Assembly: GCF_001310225.1 (NCBI RefSeq)
Contig: NZ_CP012898.1
Span: 3,213,501 to 3,277,500 of the forward strand
Length of the DNA stretch: 64,000 nucleotides
Direction of reading: 5' to 3'
DNA from: Pseudalgibacter alginicilyticus
GTDB lineage: Bacteria > Bacteroidota > Bacteroidia > Flavobacteriales > Flavobacteriaceae
The notes below the pieces were generated by a model. It did not search any database. It saw nothing but the letters and a program-made list of their open reading frames with translations, and had not been told where the DNA came from. The position numbers and the translations under genes are program-made. Shown here in pieces: positions 43,843-54,300 of this stretch; position 1 is the stretch's first letter, and the number at the start of each line of letters is the position of its first letter.

Positions 43843-45789
43843 ATGAAGAAACTATTTTTGGTAATAACGTTACTTTCCTTTTTTTATAATCAAGCACAAA
43901 TTGAAAGTCGGCTTGATAGTTTAAAAATAGTTTCAAAAAATCAAACGGGTTTAACTTTAATAAGCACGCTTAATAAAATTTCTTGGGAATTTAAAAACTC
44001 ACAGGTAGATTCAGCACTTTATTATGCTAAACAGGCTCTTTACGTAGCCAAGCATATTAGGAGTGAAAAGGGAATTGCTTCTGCATATAATACCTTAGCA
44101 TCGTCATTTGAAGCGGCAAGTAAATTAGATAGTGCCGAAACCTATCATCAAAAAAGCTTAGAAATTAAAAATAAAATACAAGACACTATTGGTACGGCTG
44201 ATAGTTATACTAATCTTGGAATTATTGAAGACTTGAAAGGTAATTATGATTTAGCTTTAAAAAATTATTTTAAAGCTTTAATAATTTATGAAAAGCATTC
44301 AAAAGATTTTGAAAAAGTGCCAACAGTTTTGGTAAATATAGGTATCGTATACAAAAAGCAAAAGGAATATCAAAAAGTGTTAGAATATTATGAAAAAGCA
44401 CTTAAAATTTATAAACAAAATAATTTTGAAATAGGAGAGGCTATTGTGCAAGGAAACATGGGGTCTGTTTTAATTAGCCTTCAAGCATATCAAAAATCCA
44501 TTCAATTTTCTAAAATAGCAAAACAATTGTATACAAATCTTGGTTATACAAGGTATGTGCCCTATATGTTAGGAAATATTGGTATTGCTAAAGACAGTTT
44601 GAAACAATATGCTTCAGCAAGAAAGGATTATTTGTTAGCAATTTCTCATTTTGAAAAAGACCATAATTTATATGAATTATCAAATACTAAAATGTCTTTG
44701 GCTAACAATTACATATTAAGTAGAGAATATTCTTTAGCAAGGAAAGAACTTGATGAAGCACTGGTAATTACTACTAAAAATGGCTTTAAAGAAATGAAAG
44801 TAAAAGCTTTAAAAATGTTAGCTATGCTTGGAGAGCAAACCAATGATTTTAAAACGGCTTATAACCATCAAAAACAGTATACTATTTCAAGAGATAGCCT
44901 TTTTGAAGCTGATAAAGTAAAAACTATTTATGAGTTAGAAACTAAATACGAAACCGAAAAAAAAGAAAAAGAAATTCTTGCCCAGCGTGCCAATATTGCG
45001 GAAAAGGAGCTGTATATTAATCAGAAAAACACACAGCTTGTTGGACTTGTTATTTTATTAATTGTACTGTCGGTATTGGGGTATTTACTTTATAAGCAAC
45101 AGAAATTAAAGAATCATCAACTAAAAAAAGAGAGTGATTTAAAAGAAGCGTTAATAAAAATTGAAAGTCAAAATAAATTACAAGAACAACGTTTGGAGAT
45201 TTCACGAGATTTACATGATAATATTGGGGCGCAATTAACTTTTGTTATTTCATCTATTGAAAATTTACAATATGGATATAATATTAAAAACCAAGGGTTA
45301 ACAGATAGACTAATTAGTATTGGGCAATTTACAAAAGAAACCATATATGAGCTCCGTGATACTATTTGGGCTATGAACAAAAGTGCTATTTCACTTGAGG
45401 ATTTACAAGCTAGAATTTCAAATTTTATAGACAAAGCCAACAGTATTTCTTCTAAAACAACGTTTAAATTTACTGTAGATTCTCATGTTTCTAAAGATTT
45501 GGCGTTTACCTCAGTAAGAGGTATGAATATATACAGAATTATACAAGAGGCTATTAATAATGCTTTAAAATATGCAGATTCCACACAGATTGTGGTAGAT
45601 ATAAAGCAAAAAATTAATATCGTTGAATTTTCAGTGATTGATAATGGAAAGGGATTTAATAGAGAAACTATTGATTTAGGAAATGGGTTGAATAATATGA
45701 AGAAACGAGCTCATGATATTAAAGCCATACTGCATATTGATAGTGCAATAGATAAAGGAACTTCCATTTTGTTAAAATTTGAAATTTAA
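43843..45789 (+). CDS. TPR sensor histidine kinase (HisKA_3 type)
   Basis: A 648-residue kinase. A signal sequence (LFLVITLLSFFYNQAQ) leads to about seven TPR units (about 45-340: ADSYTNLGIIEDLKGNYDLA, VLVNIGIVYKKQKEYQKVLE). A coiled coil and one membrane helix (LVGLVILLIVLSVLGYLLY, about 402-420) follow. The cytoplasmic HisKA_3 segment has the phospho-accepting His near residue 458 (LEISRDLHDNIGAQLTFVIS), and the HATPase domain shows IIQEAINNALKYADS, DNGKGFN and GNGLNNMKKRA. It presumably senses a periplasmic cue through the TPRs and phosphorylates the regulator encoded 4 nt downstream. Typical Bacteroidota TPR kinase. Confidence 0.93.
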   Translation: MKKLFLVITLLSFFYNQAQIESRLDSLKIVSKNQTGLTLISTLNKISWEFKNSQVDSALYYAKQALYVAKHIRSEKGIASAYNTLASSFEAASKLDSAETYHQKSLEIKNKIQDTIGTADSYTNLGIIEDLKGNYDLALKNYFKALIIYEKHSKDFEKVPTVLVNIGIVYKKQKEYQKVLEYYEKALKIYKQNNFEIGEAIVQGNMGSVLISLQAYQKSIQFSKIAKQLYTNLGYTRYVPYMLGNIGIAKDSLKQYASARKDYLLAISHFEKDHNLYELSNTKMSLANNYILSREYSLARKELDEALVITTKNGFKEMKVKALKMLAMLGEQTNDFKTAYNHQKQYTISRDSLFEADKVKTIYELETKYETEKKEKEILAQRANIAEKELYINQKNTQLVGLVILLIVLSVLGYLLYKQQKLKNHQLKKESDLKEALIKIESQNKLQEQRLEISRDLHDNIGAQLTFVISSIENLQYGYNIKNQGLTDRLISIGQFTKETIYELRDTIWAMNKSAISLEDLQARISNFIDKANSISSKTTFKFTVDSHVSKDLAFTSVRGMNIYRIIQEAINNALKYADSTQIVVDIKQKINIVEFSVIDNGKGFNRETIDLGNGLNNMKKRAHDIKAILHIDSAIDKGTSILLKFEI

Positions 45790-45793
45790 AATT

Positions 45794-46444
45794 ATGCCTA
45801 TCAAAATAGCTATAGCAGATGACAACACATTCTTGATAAATACAATTAAAGAAAAGTTGTCTTTTTTTCAAGATTTAAATGTGAAATTTTCAGCAGTGAA
45901 TGGGGCTGATTTATTAGAGCAGTTAGAAAACAATCATAACTTGGATTTAATTTTGATGGACATTGAAATGCCGGTTTTAAACGGTATAGAAGCGAGCGAA
46001 ATAGTTAAACAAAAATATCCACACATTAAAATTATAATATTAACGGTTTTTGACAATGATGAAAACATTTTTAATGCCATAAAAGCAGGTGCAGATGGCT
46101 ATTTGTTAAAAGAAATAAATCCTAAAGATTTGCATGAAGGTATTTTGGAAACCATGGATGGTGGCGCAGCGATGAATCCATCTATAGCCATGAAAACTTT
46201 AAAGTTGTTGCGTAACCCTCATCCGGTTAATTTTAATTTAGTTCAAGACGATATAAAACTCTCTGAAAGAGAAATTCAAGTATTGGAACAGTTAAGTACT
46301 GGACTAAGTTATAATGCCATTGCAGAGAACCTTATTTTGTCTCCAGGAACTATAAGGAAGCATATTGAAAATATTTATAAAAAACTACAAGTTCATAATA
46401 AGCTAGAAGCTGTAGATAAAGCAAAAAAGAATAATCTAATATAA
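45794..46444 (+). CDS. LuxR-type response regulator, partner of the TPR kinase
   Basis: About 216 residues from the ATG at 45794 (MPIKIAIADDNTFLINTIKE); an ATG at 45779 adds five residues inside the kinase gene. The receiver domain is complete: DDN, the phospho-acceptor Asp at about residue 56 (LDLILMDIEMPVLNG), TVFD and GYLLKE. The LuxR DNA-binding domain is LSEREIQVLEQLSTGLSYNA ... SPGTIRKHIENIYKKLQVHN. Four nucleotides separate it from the kinase stop, so the two form a two-component pair. In contrast to the regulator at 19957, all active-site residues are canonical. Confidence 0.93.
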   Translation: MPIKIAIADDNTFLINTIKEKLSFFQDLNVKFSAVNGADLLEQLENNHNLDLILMDIEMPVLNGIEASEIVKQKYPHIKIIILTVFDNDENIFNAIKAGADGYLLKEINPKDLHEGILETMDGGAAMNPSIAMKTLKLLRNPHPVNFNLVQDDIKLSEREIQVLEQLSTGLSYNAIAENLILSPGTIRKHIENIYKKLQVHNKLEAVDKAKKNNLI

Positions 46445-46538
46445 CATTAGATTAACAAATGGGTAATATTAATATTGACATGTTGCCTTATATTTGTCTT
46501 GAATTTAATTTTCATAATTACATTGGTTTGGACTTCTT

Positions 46539-46634
46539 ATGTCGAAGGAAACTGATGTTTTTTTATTTTATATCCTTAGTATATTTATACCTCTGGTTTT
46601 AGGGATAATTCATTACAAAACTAAAGTTTTATGA
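46539..46634 (+). CDS. possible 31-residue membrane microprotein
   Basis: An ATG-started frame between the response regulator and the nucleoid-associated protein gene encodes a short charged N-terminus (MSKETD), one hydrophobic helix (VFLFYILSIFIPLVLGII) and a basic tail (HYKTKVL). The length and helix-basic tail layout suit a single-span micropeptide. A TATATTTG element lies at 46489-46496. Coding cannot be proven from sequence alone, since AT-rich DNA readily makes hydrophobic frames. Confidence 0.3.
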   Translation: MSKETDVFLFYILSIFIPLVLGIIHYKTKVL

Positions 46635-46658
46635 TGAATATTATCAGCTGAGCAAAAT

Positions 46659-47708
46659 TTAGCCTTCAGAATTAAAAAACACCTTGTAATAATGCATTTT
46701 TTTTTCTTCATCATAACCGCGTTCTAAATATTCGGTAGAGGCATCAGGGGCGTCAATATCTAATTTTATTTGTATGTTGGTGTCTAATTTTATATCAGTT
46801 TTAAATTTTTTCTTTTCTTTGTTTACAACAGCTTCGGCAACATCAAATTGATTTCTAAGTACTAAGTTTTGTTCACCTTCAAAGGTTTTTTTATAATCAT
46901 CAAATAGGTTTTTGTGTTTGTCTTCTTCAAAAATATCTTCTTTAAAACGCTCAACATTTACAATTTCATTTTCTTTAAAAAAATCGATAGTTTTTGCTAA
47001 AAAAGTGTTTTGCTCTTGAGCACCATAAGTGGTTTTTAAAATTTCAGTAGAAAACTCTTTACAAAGTTCTATGTATTGTTGGGTATGATTGTTGGCGTCA
47101 TCAGCATATTTAATATTTAAAAAATGATTGAGCCAGTATTGTGTATCGTAACTATTATTGTCTACACTTAAAATAATGTTGCCTTCTCCATCACTCTGGT
47201 TTAAAATTAAACAGCCTTTATCTACTTTTTTAGAATTGATTCCTTTTTGAACAAGTACATCATAACTATTATTTTCTAAATAGGTCTGAAAGAAATTAAC
47301 TTTATTTTCAATTTTAAAAATTCCGACAGCATTAGTGGTTATTTCTTTAAATTCAATTCCTTCAAACATGACAATTAATACGTCGCCAGTTTTAATTTGG
47401 GCAGAACTTGATTGTTCATATAAATGAGTAACCATATGTTTAGAAATATCTATAAACGCCTCTTCGTTATTAAATAATTGCGTGCTGTAACTGTTAACTT
47501 CGTTTAGAGAAATATTTGCGTGATGATTAAACCTGTAACTTTGAACCACGCTACTAAATGGTTTTAATAAAAAGGGTAGCATTAAGTCATAACTGGCTTC
47601 ATCAAAATCTACTAATTTCTCTGAAAATGCATTTTTTGTATCGTTAAATTTGTTACCAACTTTATGAATGATGAATTTTGAAATGGAAGCGTTTTTTCTT
47701 GAAATCAT
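46659..47708 (-). CDS. nucleoid-associated protein (NdpA/YejK family)
   Basis: A 349-residue protein of the NdpA (37-kDa nucleoid-associated) family, recognised by the N-terminal ISKFIIHKVGNKFNDTKNAF, the LLKPFSSVVQSYRFNHH region, DVLIVMFEGIEFKEITTNAV and QYWLNHFLNIKYADDANNHT. A helical middle and a short C-terminal beta part (LDTNIQIKLDIDAPDAS) follow. E. coli YejK binds the nucleoid; the flavobacterial role is unstudied. A terminator for the upstream lipoprotein gene (47758-47792) separates the two, so this gene has its own promoter in the 300-bp gap. Confidence 0.85.
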   Translation of the reverse strand: MISRKNASISKFIIHKVGNKFNDTKNAFSEKLVDFDEASYDLMLPFLLKPFSSVVQSYRFNHHANISLNEVNSYSTQLFNNEEAFIDISKHMVTHLYEQSSSAQIKTGDVLIVMFEGIEFKEITTNAVGIFKIENKVNFFQTYLENNSYDVLVQKGINSKKVDKGCLILNQSDGEGNIILSVDNNSYDTQYWLNHFLNIKYADDANNHTQQYIELCKEFSTEILKTTYGAQEQNTFLAKTIDFFKENEIVNVERFKEDIFEEDKHKNLFDDYKKTFEGEQNLVLRNQFDVAEAVVNKEKKKFKTDIKLDTNIQIKLDIDAPDASTEYLERGYDEEKKMHYYKVFFNSEG

Positions 47709-48009
47709 TTGCTGTTATTTAATAATGCAATACTAAGAATTTCAAAACAGAAATACACAAAAAAAGAACGCCAAAGCTGTGCTTTGACGTTCAAGATTTA
47801 GGGCTTGCAATCTGGGGAACACATTTATGCTTTAAAAATATTTTTGTAGTATGTTAATTGAAAAGAACTTTATCATAATTTATTGAATACTGTTTTGAAA
47901 AAAACAATATGTTATTGAGAGTACAGAATTGATTAATAGCGGGTTAAAAATACTGTTTTGTTTTTGTTTAAAGAAATGTAAATACACAATTTTTATATGC
48001 CTAAATAAA
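47709..48009. other. gap containing a terminator, otherwise without features
   Basis: Apart from the minus-strand terminator at 47758-47792, no ORF or repeat is visible; the promoter of the nucleoid-associated protein gene should be here but no TAnnTTTG stands out. Confidence 0.35.
47758..47792 (-). terminator. Rho-independent terminator of the large lipoprotein gene
   Basis: On the minus strand GAACGTCAAAGC pairs with GCTTTGGCGTTC across a 3-nt loop with one mismatch, followed by seven T. It faces transcripts arriving from 48010. Confidence 0.75.
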
Positions 48010-50445
48010 TCAATTGATTTGATATAACAATATGGAGTTAGATTCACCTTTAACTACAAATTCTAAATCTCTATCTCGGTCAATATTATCCAGATAAATT
48101 ATTGAATTTCCGTAAACAGGAAAATTTTGAATCATTTCTGCTTGGCTATCAAATAGAAACGTTTTTTGAGATTGTAAATCTGTAGTGGATACATATATTT
48201 TATCATAAATATAAAATATTTGAGGTTTGGTATAATTTCCATAATCTAATTCAATGGTTTTACTTTTAATAGTGAGTTTGTTTTCGCTTAAAGTAACCAG
48301 AGTTTTGCTGGTCGTTTCTAAATGATGGTGTTCAGCTAAGTTTAAGTTTACACTAGCAACATTACCCCTGGTGTCAATGGAAATAAGATCTCCAGTTTTG
48401 GTTGTTGTTGTGAATTTATTATTGTATAAATAAATGGCTTCTGATGAATAATTGTAATTTGTTTTTGGTGTAATTCTTGTTTTTCCTGTTCTATCTAATA
48501 AGTAAAGCTTGTTTTCAGTTTTAAATCCAATATAGTCTTTGTTACCCATTCGAAAATGTTGAGGCTGACTAATAATAGTGTTATTAGCATTTTTAAAGGT
48601 AAAACCTCTAACAATTTTAGCACTTACATCATACATGAGTATGTTACTGCCTTGTGTTACTAATAATCTATAATTTTTATTTTTATCATAATCAAATACG
48701 GAAAGAGGTTGTGTTATTTTGTCGTTGAACTTACTTGGGAACGGCGCTACATCTTTTCCATTTCGATCTAAAACATACACCCGGTTTGGTGTTGCAAAAA
48801 CTAATTGTAATCTACCATTCTTATAAATATCTATTTGTTCAATCTTGCCAAGAACTGGTCCGTGCAATTGTTTTTTCCAAAGAATTTTTCCTGTGTTAGA
48901 AATTAAATACAAATTGTTATTTACGTCTTGAATAATAATTTCTTTTTGTTTGTTTATATGATTTGTTGCCAATTGCGGTGTATTTAACAAGTCATTTTCT
49001 AATTTTATATTAAACTCTTCGGAAATAGAATGTAAGGATGCTTTTACTTTGTTTTTTTTAATGATACCGTTTACATGAGCAAAATGATTATCGTAAATAA
49101 ATTGAAGTGACGAAGTTTTGTAGGCTTCAAGTTTGAGTTTAGAAAGGTTGTCAATATTATGGTTTAAAATAGTTTGCAGTGCTGAGGGATTGGTAACTAA
49201 CATTAAGGATGCTTGGTCGCTAAGTTGTTCTTTAATATCTAAAAAGTAAGGCTGTTGGCTTAAAGTTGTTTTATTTTGATAGTTGGCAATAATTTGCTGG
49301 AGCATATTTATACTATTAGAATACACAAAGAAATTATCTAGTACACAATAATACTCAAAAGTGTTTGAGGTTATGAAAGGCGAAAGTGTTTCTGCAAATA
49401 AATTAGGAGTGCTAAAACCGAAAATGTCAACTTGTCTATAAGTTTCAATGTTGTTTTGTTCACTTAATAAAGCATCGTGAGTGCCAATAACATCCAAAGA
49501 ATTTAAAGCAATGGCTTTATCATTATCTTTATAAATAACGCCTATTTCAATGATATTATCAAAAAGGGTCGTTGCAGAAATTAAGGAATCTTTTTTGTTG
49601 AATTTTATCAGATTTTTTTTAAATATTTTGAAGTTGTTAAAAGTAAAACTCATAAATCCATCACTATCAGGTGGTGTAACATTTTGAGTTTGGTTTTCTT
49701 GAGGAATGGTGTTTTTAAAAATATTGATGAGGCTTTTTGTAGAATCTGAATCTTTAGTAATGCCATTTATAATAATTTCATTTTGGCTAATATCTGTATC
49801 AATTGCTAAATAATTTGTGAATGTTTTGAATAGTAAGGTATCATTAATAAAAAATGATTTCAGAAAAGTGTTTTTGTTGGCTTTTAGTATGATAGATGCT
49901 GTTTTGTCAGAATTAGTGGTGCTATATATTTTTTCTAAATTCGTGTTAAGTGGTTTGGTGTTAAATGAATTTTCTATAAAAAGTTTGGAAGTAGACGCAA
50001 TAAAAGTGCTGTCTAAAACAATACTATAAAAAACGTGCTTGTTTATAGTTGATTTGTTAATAGATCTGTTTTTGTAGGTAAGTGTTTCTGCTATATAATT
50101 AGGTAAAGAATCCGTTTCAAATAATTCCTTTGAATATTTAGTAATAATAGTGTATTCTAAAGAATCGGAGTCGTTTTCAGAAAAGCAGATTAAAGTTTCG
50201 GAAGTAGGTTTTAAATATTTTAAAAGTTCTAAATTTTCATTAAAATTAGTAAAAGCAACCGATTTTGAAATACCCTCTATAAAATCGTTGTTATCAAGAC
50301 TACTTTTTAAGCCTTCAAGATTATTTGTTTTTAAAATTAATGAAGCATTTTCTGGTGCGAAGTGAATAAGTTTGGATCTTTCATGCTTTGATTTTGAACA
50401 ACTTAGAATTAAAAAAAGAAGAAGAGAGGAATAGAAAAATTTCAT
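48010..50445 (-). CDS. large hypothetical lipoprotein with C-terminal beta-propeller
   Basis: An 811-residue lipoprotein (signal MKFFYSSLLLFLILSC, lipidated Cys16). Residues about 25-490 are unassigned but resemble the DUF3352-type arrangement: repeated hydrophobic segments with short Ser/Asn-rich loops (PENASLILKTNNLEGLKSSL, TIITKYSKELF, DIFGFSTPNLFAETLSPFIT). Residues about 500-811 carry propeller blades with Asp-aromatic repeats (NLYLISNTGKILWKKQLHGP, VYVLDRNGKDVAPFPSKF, KLYLLDRTGKTR). It is probably exposed at the cell surface. It follows rnhB by 64 nt in the same direction and may share its transcript, though no functional link is evident. Confidence 0.65.
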   Translation of the reverse strand: MKFFYSSLLLFLILSCSKSKHERSKLIHFAPENASLILKTNNLEGLKSSLDNNDFIEGISKSVAFTNFNENLELLKYLKPTSETLICFSENDSDSLEYTIITKYSKELFETDSLPNYIAETLTYKNRSINKSTINKHVFYSIVLDSTFIASTSKLFIENSFNTKPLNTNLEKIYSTTNSDKTASIILKANKNTFLKSFFINDTLLFKTFTNYLAIDTDISQNEIIINGITKDSDSTKSLINIFKNTIPQENQTQNVTPPDSDGFMSFTFNNFKIFKKNLIKFNKKDSLISATTLFDNIIEIGVIYKDNDKAIALNSLDVIGTHDALLSEQNNIETYRQVDIFGFSTPNLFAETLSPFITSNTFEYYCVLDNFFVYSNSINMLQQIIANYQNKTTLSQQPYFLDIKEQLSDQASLMLVTNPSALQTILNHNIDNLSKLKLEAYKTSSLQFIYDNHFAHVNGIIKKNKVKASLHSISEEFNIKLENDLLNTPQLATNHINKQKEIIIQDVNNNLYLISNTGKILWKKQLHGPVLGKIEQIDIYKNGRLQLVFATPNRVYVLDRNGKDVAPFPSKFNDKITQPLSVFDYDKNKNYRLLVTQGSNILMYDVSAKIVRGFTFKNANNTIISQPQHFRMGNKDYIGFKTENKLYLLDRTGKTRITPKTNYNYSSEAIYLYNNKFTTTTKTGDLISIDTRGNVASVNLNLAEHHHLETTSKTLVTLSENKLTIKSKTIELDYGNYTKPQIFYIYDKIYVSTTDLQSQKTFLFDSQAEMIQNFPVYGNSIIYLDNIDRDRDLEFVVKGESNSILLYQIN

Positions 50446-50509
50446 AAATGAATTAATTTATACAAACCTAATAATTATCAACAAGTTTTTTAAATGGAAA
50501 GCAAAAAAC

Positions 50510-51109
50510 TTATAAGCTTAGCTTTAACTGTTCGGGTAAGAGTCTAAATGATTTTCTGTGGTATTTAGTGATACCGTACTTTCTTATCGCATCACGATGC
50601 GCTTTGGTTGGATAGCCTTTATTTTGGTCCCAATGATACATGGGGTATTCTTCATGAATGCGGTTCATGTAAGCATCTCTATAGGTTTTTGCTAATATAG
50701 ATGCTGCAGCTATGCTTAAATATTTACTGTCACCTTTAATAATAGTTTCAAAGGGAATCTTTTTGTAAGGTTTAAATTTATTTCCATCTACAATAATAAA
50801 TTCAGGAGGTGTTTTAAGCCCGTCAATAGCTTTATGCATAGCTAAAATGGAAGCATTTAAAATATTTATATGGTCAATTTCTTCTTGAAAGACATGTGAA
50901 ACACTAAAACACAAAGCATCAGTTTCAATGATAGGTTTTAATAATTCTCTCTTTTTTTCACTAAGTTGTTTAGAGTCATTAAGAATGTTATTCTTAAATT
51001 TTTTTGGTAATATAACAGCCGCAGCAGTTACCGGTCCTGCTAAACAGCCACGGCCGGCTTCGTCGGTGCCACATTCTAGAGTGTTTTTGGAATGATTTAT
51101 TAGTAGCAT
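50510..51109 (-). CDS. rnhB: ribonuclease HII
   Basis: RNase HII cleaves the RNA strand of RNA/DNA hybrids and removes single ribonucleotides. The active-site acid cluster is visible: Asp and Glu in [20 protein letters not shown] and Asp in FIIVDGNKF, with the downstream Asp region [28 protein letters not shown] is typical. The 199-residue length is normal. An N-terminal leucine start region [21 protein letters not shown] fits the family. It leads a minus-strand pair with the large lipoprotein gene. Confidence 0.94.
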   Translation of the reverse strand: MLLINHSKNTLECGTDEAGRGCLAGPVTAAAVILPKKFKNNILNDSKQLSEKKRELLKPIIETDALCFSVSHVFQEEIDHINILNASILAMHKAIDGLKTPPEFIIVDGNKFKPYKKIPFETIIKGDSKYLSIAAASILAKTYRDAYMNRIHEEYPMYHWDQNKGYPTKAHRDAIRKYGITKYHRKSFRLLPEQLKLSL

Positions 51110-51347
51110 ATAAGCAGAAAAAAATGTATGTTTATTGTATTAAAAAAGGGTCTTGTTGAAATTGTAGAATTTTTGGATTTATTGAGTTTTTTATAAAATT
51201 TTTATAACAAAATAAATAAATTTTTAAGTAATAAATATTTATTTGAGGGTAAATACGTGTTTTTTAAAATGTTTTTAATCAAAGCTTTGTTTTTTTAAGA
51301 TAATATTAAGAAATTCGTTTTTAGACTAATTACAAATAAATCATTTT

Positions 51348-54300
51348 ATGAAATTGAACTTGACAGGTTTGATGATACTAATTATGGTGTTTTCAATACA
51401 ATTTTCCTTTGCTCAAGAAATACAAATCACAGGTACTATATCAGACGTAAATAATTTACCGCTTGGAGGTGTTACTATTATTGTGGATGGAACAAGTAAG
51501 GGGGTAGTATCTAATTTTGATGGAGAATATCTTATCTCTGCAAAAACAGGAGATGTTTTAAAATATAGTTTTATTGGTATGCAGACTCAAATGCTTACCG
51601 TTGGAGTTGATAATGTTTTAAATGTTATCATGAAGGAGGATGTAGAAAGTTTAGATACTGTTGTTATTACAGGATATCAAAATGTAAACCGTGAGTTGTT
51701 TACTGGAGCTTCACAAACTATTAAGGCAGCAGAAATTAAACTTGATGGTGTAGCTGATGTATCAAGGGCTTTAGAGGGTAGAGCTGCAGGTGTAAGTGTC
51801 CAAAACGTAACTGGTACTTTTGGAGCGGCGCCTAGAATTACCATTCGTGGGTCATCTTCTATTTTAGGTGATACCAAACCTATTTGGATTATTGATGGGG
51901 TTATTCAAGAGGAAATTGTCAACTTATCAGTGTCTGATTTGGTTTCTGGAGATGCCAGCACTTTATTAAGTTCGGCTGTGGCAGGTTTAAATGCTTCAGA
52001 TGTGGAAAGTTTTGAAATTCTAAAAGATGCTTCGGCAAGTGCTTTATACGGTGCAAGAGCCTTAAATGGTGTAGTAGTTATTACCACTAAATCAGGTAAG
52101 AAAAATCAAAAGCCAACATTTAATTATTCAGCAGAATATGCGGTAAGAGATATTCCAAGATATACCAATTATGATTTGTTAAACTCTCAAGAAACCATTT
52201 CTGTTTATAGAGAAATGGAATCTAAAGGGTTTTTAAATTTACCAGATTCCTTTCAAGGACGTTATGGAGGGATATACAATATAATGTATAGAGCTATTAA
52301 TAATTATGATGAAAATACAGGTCAATTTCAATTAGAAAATACACCAGAAGCAAGGGCTGAATTTTTACAACAATATGAATTAGCCAATACGGATTGGTTT
52401 AGCACCTTATTTAATGCTGCTCCAACTCAAACACATACTTTAAGTTTTTCTAGTGGAGGAGAAAATGCTACCTCTTACGCTTCATTGGGTTACTATACAG
52501 ATGGGGGTTGGACTGTAGCCGATCGTGTTAGAAGGATAACAGGTAATTTAAGAAATACATATTACTTAAGCGATGATAAATTAAAGATTGTTACGCAATT
52601 ACAAGGTTCTATTAGAAATCAATTAGCCCCAGGGACTTTTGCTAGAGAGGAAGATTTGGTGAGTGGTTCTTATACTCGAGATTTTGATATCAATCCATTT
52701 AGTTACGCCTTAAATACCAGTCGTGCTTTAAGACCAAGAGATAGTGATGGTAATTTAGAATATTCAAGATATAATTGGGCGCCATTTAATATTTTAAATG
52801 AACTTGAAAATAATGGGATTGAACTTAATGTTGCTGATATAAAGTTTCAAGGACAAGCAGAGTATAAAATAAATGACAATATAACTTATAATTTTTTAGG
52901 TTCTGCCAGGTATGTAACGTCTAATGGTGAGCATGCTATTACAGAAAACTCAAATGTAGCTGCCGCTTATCGGGCAGATGATACAACCATAGTTCAAGAC
53001 GCAAATACGTTTTTGTTTACAGATCCAGATGAACCTAACTCCAGACCAAAAGTTGTTTTGCCCGTTGGAGGGATATTAAAAACATCAAAAAATACTTTAG
53101 TAACCTATACATTTAGAAATACGTTAGATTGGACAAAGCGATTTAATGATGACCAATATGGATTGAGAGTATACGGCGGACAAGAATATAGATATACTGA
53201 TAGAACTAGTAGTGAAAACACAGGATATGGTTATCAGTTTGAAAAAGGAGGAACAGTTTTTACGGATCCAGATATTTTAAAGAAAGCTATTTTAGAAGGT
53301 AATCCTTATTTTTCTGCTGAAGAAACCAGACAACGTGAAGTCTCATTTTTTGCAAACGTTACATATGATTTTGAAAAGAAATACGTGTTAAATGTTACTG
53401 GGAATTATGAAGGGTCTAATAGAGCAGGTAAATCTACAGATTCTAGATGGTTGCCAACATATACAGTGGGAGGTAAATGGAATGTTGATAAAGAAGATTT
53501 TATTAAAAATTCTGAAGTTATTTCAAGCCTAGCTTTTCGCCCAAGTTATGGGCTTGTGGCTTTATTGGCAGATAATGCTACTAATAATTTAGCGGTTTTT
53601 AGAAGTCAGATTACAGATAGATTAAATAACGATGATCGTGAGAACTATATAAATATTGAGGATTTGCAAAACAGCGAATTAACTTGGGAAAAAACTTTAG
53701 AGTTAAATCTTGGTTTAGATATTGGTTTTTTTAACAATAGGATTAGAGTAAACTTTGATGCTTATTACAGAAAAGGTAAAGATTTAATTGACCTTATTAG
53801 AACTACAGGTATTGGTGGTGAATCTGTTAAATTAGGTAATAATTCAGAAATGACTACCAACGGAGTGGAATTTCAACTAAACACTGTGAATGTTGATATA
53901 GATAAGTTTAAATGGAAAACAGGATTCAATATTTCACATTTCAATCAAGAAGTCACATCACTTAAACAAGAGGCAAATGTATTCGATTTAGTGACCGGCA
54001 CAGGAAGAGGTAATGCTATAGGGTACCCTAAAGGAGCGCTGTTTTCTTTTAATTTTGAAGGACTCAATGAATATGGGTTGCCTGTATTTTTAACTCAAGA
54101 TCCAGATTTTGATTCTTCAAAACCATATGATTTAGTAGATTTTCAAGATACCGATAATGTTTTGGATTATTTAGTTTATGAAGGTGCTACAGAGCCAAAT
54201 ATTTCTGGAGGGCTTTCAAATAGCTTCAATTATAAAAATTGGGATTTTAGTTTCTTTATTTCTTTTTCTGCAGGTAATAAGGTAAGGTTGGCGCCTAGTT

